This document shows, piece by piece, positions 32,953 to 35,164 of a DNA stretch of 35,164 nucleotides. This DNA is from Clostridia bacterium (GTDB lineage: Bacteria > Bacillota > Clostridia > TANB77 > UBA1234), in assembly GCA_017469565.1 (NCBI GenBank), contig JAFUGC010000002.1, positions 1-35,164 of the forward strand. Direction: 5' to 3'. A model generated the notes under the pieces. It saw nothing but the letters and a program-made list of their open reading frames with translations. It was not told where the DNA came from and did no database searches. Position 1 is the first letter of the stretch. Each line of letters begins with the position of its first letter. The position numbers and the translations under genes are program-made.

Positions 32953-34290
32953 TTAATACTTATACTTTTCTAGCAGCTCCGCATTATTCTTAGTAGAGGT
33001 AATCAGCTTAATCAAGTTTTCTGTAACAGCTGTATTTCCCTCATTGAAAGAACTCCTTATCTTCCAAACAACATCTAATTCTTTCTTAGACAGTAATAAC
33101 TCCTCTCTTCTTGTTCCTGATTTATTGATGTCAATAGCTGGAAAAACTCTCTTTTCAGACAATTTTCTATCCAAATATAAATCCATATTTCCAGTGCCCT
33201 TAAATTCTTCAAAAATAACATCATCCATTCTACTGCCTGTTTCAATTAACCCAGTGGCAAGAATTGTAAGGCTACCGCCTTCTTCAATATTTCTAGCAGC
33301 TCCAAAGAATCTCTTTGGCTTATGAAGCGCTGCAGGATCAAAACCACCTGATAATGTTCTTCCAGACGAAGGAATGACAAGATTATATGCCCTGGCAAGT
33401 CTTGTTATACTATCTAATAGGATAACAACATCTTTTTTATGTTCTACTAATCTTTTGGCTCTTTCTAATACAATTTCAGCAACCTTTACATGATGCTCTG
33501 GAAGTTCATCAAATGTAGAATAAATCACATCTCCTCGAATAGAACGTTTCATATCTGTAACCTCTTCTGGACGTTCATCAATTAAAAGAACGATTAATTC
33601 AACATCTGGATGATTATGTGTAATACTATTGGCAAGTTTTTTTAGAAGTGTGGTTTTACCAACCTTTGGAGGCGAAACAATCATACCTCTTTGTCCAAAT
33701 CCTATTGGTGCCACTAAATCTATAATTCTTGTTGAATATTCAGAGGCAAGCGTCTCAAGATGGATTCTCCTGTTTGGAAAAATAGGTGTTAAATCATCAA
33801 AATTCTTCCTCTTCATAGCCACTTCTGGGGAATCTCCATTGACAGTATTAACATAGATTAAAGCAGAAAATTTTTCAGTTTCTTTGGCAGCCCTACCTAT
33901 TCCTTTTACCTTATCACCCGTACTAAGCCTAAATCTTTTTATTTGAACCGGTGAAACATAAATATCTTTTGGTGTAGATAGATAATTTTCTCCTCTTAAA
34001 AATCCAAATCCATCTGGCAAGACCTCTAAAACGCCCTCAACAACAAAATCATCTTTACTGTTGAGAGTGGCACCATCTAATTCTAAGCTCTTTGGCTCTA
34101 ATGTGCTAGCACTACCAGAAACGGACGAATTAGAAGTACTTACGAGTGCATCATTTGCTTTGGGATTTGTCACCTCTAAAATTTTCTCAATTAATTCCTC
34201 TTTATTTAATTTACTAATATTTTTCATCCCTTTTGATTTTGCTAAATCACGCAAATTAAGAAGAGATAATGATTTTAATTCTTCCCCCAT
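32953..34290 (-). CDS. rho: Transcription termination factor Rho
   Basis: The 445-residue hexameric helicase has an N-terminal helical domain ([13 protein letters not shown]), a short serine-rich linker (about 48-63), and the RNA-binding cold-shock-like domain ([29 protein letters not shown]). The ATPase domain has Walker [10 protein letters not shown] (about 205-213), [15 protein letters not shown], and the Q-loop [20 protein letters not shown]. Rho terminates untranslated transcripts. The ATG follows AAGGAG at 11 bases. The leader of about 135 bases carries a terminator-like hairpin overlapping a possible short peptide, which suggests autoregulation. Confidence 0.97.
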   Translation of the reverse strand: MGEELKSLSLLNLRDLAKSKGMKNISKLNKEELIEKILEVTNPKANDALVSTSNSSVSGSASTLEPKSLELDGATLNSKDDFVVEGVLEVLPDGFGFLRGENYLSTPKDIYVSPVQIKRFRLSTGDKVKGIGRAAKETEKFSALIYVNTVNGDSPEVAMKRKNFDDLTPIFPNRRIHLETLASEYSTRIIDLVAPIGFGQRGMIVSPPKVGKTTLLKKLANSITHNHPDVELIVLLIDERPEEVTDMKRSIRGDVIYSTFDELPEHHVKVAEIVLERAKRLVEHKKDVVILLDSITRLARAYNLVIPSSGRTLSGGFDPAALHKPKRFFGAARNIEEGGSLTILATGLIETGSRMDDVIFEEFKGTGNMDLYLDRKLSEKRVFPAIDINKSGTRREELLLSKKELDVVWKIRSSFNEGNTAVTENLIKLITSTKNNAELLEKYKY

Positions 34291-34357
34291 ATACTAATAT
34301 TCTCCTTTTTATATTGGAAATTGAATAGATTTTAATTAATAACTTAAGAGAACAAAA

Positions 34358-34393
34358 GTGTAAATCTAAAAGTCATAGATAATAGATTCACAC
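34358..34393 (-). promoter_or_regulatory. Possible attenuator hairpin in the rho leader
   Basis: On the minus strand arms GTGTGAATCTA and TAGATTTACAC pair over 11 positions (one G-U) around a 14-base loop, followed directly by TTTTGTTCT. It lies between the rho promoter and the rho ribosome site. Rho is known to control its own leader in other bacteria; the intrinsic-terminator form here is inferred. Confidence 0.55.
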
Positions 34394-34395
34394 AT
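34366..34395 (-). CDS. Possible nine-residue leader peptide in the rho leader
   Basis: An ATG (34395) preceded by AAAGG at 4 bases opens MCESIIYDF and a TAG at 34368-34366. The frame spans the 5' arm, loop and part of the 3' arm of the hairpin at 34358-34393, so translating ribosomes would prevent folding. The position recalls the rhoL leader of enteric bacteria, with no sequence similarity implied. The frame is short and could be chance. Confidence 0.3.
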   Translation of the reverse strand: MCESIIYDF

Positions 34396-34432
34396 GTTAC
34401 CTTTGGAAGTAAACTAACGATTCCTGTGTTGT

Positions 34433-34461
34433 ATTTTACAATATTTTTCCTATATAGTCAA
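34433..34461 (-). promoter_or_regulatory. Promoter of rho
   Basis: On the minus strand TTGACT (34461-34456) and TAAAAT (34438-34433) are 17 bases apart. It sits just downstream of the divIC terminator. Confidence 0.82.
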
Positions 34462-34485
34462 TATTTGGTACCCATTTTAAAATAA

Positions 34486-34520
34486 AAAAGTCACTTCTTA
34501 CGTTTCATAAAGTGACTTTT
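34486..34520 (-). terminator. Intrinsic terminator of the yabQ-divIC transcript
   Basis: Arms AAAAGTCACTT and AAGTGACTTTT form an 11-bp stem with a 13-base loop. On the minus strand the stem runs into a T6 tract. The divIC stop codon overlaps its first bases. Confidence 0.88.
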
Positions 34521-34797
34521 AAATGCTTGCATCCACAAATATTATTTCATAAGGCATTACCAAACCTAATTTTTCTCTAGCATACTGCTCAATATACTCA
34601 TCCGTATTAATTTTTGCCTTTATCTCTTTTAACTCTTCTGTTCTAAGACTTGCCTCATCAATGAGAGACGCATATTTTTCTTTTTCATTATTAATACTTT
34701 TCATCTGCTTTTCTTGCTCTATTAACACACAACCAGCATAAAAAAGAAGTCCCATCACAGTGAGTGTAGCAAGAAGCCTTCCAAAGAATTTCCTCAT
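34519..34797 (-). CDS. divIC: Septum formation initiator (DivIC/FtsB-like)
   Basis: This 92-residue protein has one N-terminal membrane segment (about residues 7-25), a coiled coil (about 30-60), and the family-typical end EYIEQYAREKLGLVMPYEIIF. DivIC joins the divisome with FtsL and DivIB. It lies directly downstream of yabQ, the standard arrangement in spore formers (yabP-yabQ-divIC). The ATG at 34797 has GAGG 9 bases upstream; an in-frame ATG at 34824 lacks a site. Confidence 0.9.
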   Translation of the reverse strand: MRKFFGRLLATLTVMGLLFYAGCVLIEQEKQMKSINNEKEKYASLIDEASLRTEELKEIKAKINTDEYIEQYAREKLGLVMPYEIIFVDASI

Positions 34798-34872
34798 ATT
34801 TTCAACCTCATCTTTTGTACGCAAAATTTTCCAACTTAATTATTATATTCGATATTTATTCCAAAAATCCTG

Positions 34873-35164
34873 CTAAGAATTTGCATTTTTCTTCTTAAAA
34901 TTTAATTTACTAGCAATTTTCTTAAAAAAAGACCAAATACTCCCAAAAAGATTTTCAAAAAAATCAAGTATTGTTCCAAAAACTTTTAATAATAAATTAC
35001 TAAACAAGATTAAATAAAAGATTGCTCCAATCATGTATCCAATAAACATATATCCTCTTAATTCACCATTATTCGTCACAAACGCACTCACAATAATGAT
35101 AAATGCCACAATTATCCAGTATAAAATATCCTCTAGATACACAATCAGATTTTTCGTATTCCCC
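34873..35164 (-). CDS. yabQ: Spore cortex biosynthesis protein YabQ (N-terminus outside window)
   Basis: The frame is open to the window edge and reads KNLIVYLEDILYWIIVAF, then FVTNNGELRGYMFIGYMIGA, the diagnostic C-terminal half of YabQ. At least two membrane segments follow, then a basic tail (KKIASKLNFKKKNANS). YabQ is a sigma-E-controlled mother-cell protein needed for spore cortex formation. A GTG inside the visible part (35142) has no ribosome site and is not the start. It precedes divIC by about 75 bases. Confidence 0.88.
   Translation of the reverse strand, partial: GNTKNLIVYLEDILYWIIVAFIIIVSAFVTNNGELRGYMFIGYMIGAIFYLILFSNLLLKVFGTILDFFENLFGSIWSFFKKIASKLNFKKKNANS

Overview
The window looks like chromosomal DNA of a low-GC, spore-forming anaerobe of the Firmicutes, most likely a member of the Clostridia. 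The evidence is a spoIIID gene, a yabQ-divIC pair at the right edge, and whiA. A set of anaerobe oxygen-defence enzymes (rubrerythrin, an FprA-type diiron flavoprotein, a nitroreductase, a flavin reductase) and a MurT/GatD pair point the same way. All genes but one (spoIIID) lie on the minus strand, so the text runs right to left in transcription order. I see no IS element, prophage or CRISPR array.

Right end (28.4-35.2 kb): yabQ (cut by the window edge) and divIC end at a terminator. Then come rho with its own promoter and a suspicious leader, rpmE, a DUF1385 membrane protein, prmC, whiA (split by a frameshift) and hemW. This is a conserved Clostridial housekeeping neighbourhood. Two tRNA genes (a CAT-anticodon tRNA and tRNA-Tyr) follow, with a near-consensus promoter and a terminator. 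Next to them is a single gene of clearly higher GC content and unknown function (27577-28014), with its own strong promoter and terminator.

Middle (18-27.5 kb): a large protein with the R-S-ExE signature of arginine-type ADP-ribosyltransferases and a coiled-coil body lies 14 bp upstream of murT-gatD (lipid II amidation) and shares a promoter with them. Rubrerythrin follows, under a promoter whose -10 is covered by a palindrome. The convergent spoIIID gene, a LemA-like gene, ruvB, a QueH-YdcF fusion, an ExoIII-type nuclease and a nitroreductase come next.

Left (0-18 kb): an L,D-transpeptidase-like protein, a large membrane protein, FprA flavoprotein, a zinc-ribbon protein broken by a frameshift, a small alarmone synthetase, a two-component system and a flavin reductase. 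After these come an ABC exporter pair, a cytosolic-looking transglutaminase-fold protein with a small partner, polA, yebC, a small membrane protein, dtd and the start of tex.

The most unusual items are the ADP-ribosyltransferase-like gene fronting murT-gatD, the transglutaminase-like gene behind an ABC exporter, the QueH-YdcF fusion, and two genes interrupted by the same kind of +1 frame change (whiA and the zinc-ribbon gene). The rho leader, where a hairpin overlaps a possible nine-codon peptide, and the palindrome over the rubrerythrin promoter also stand out. Every function here was assigned from motifs read by eye; no database search was run.
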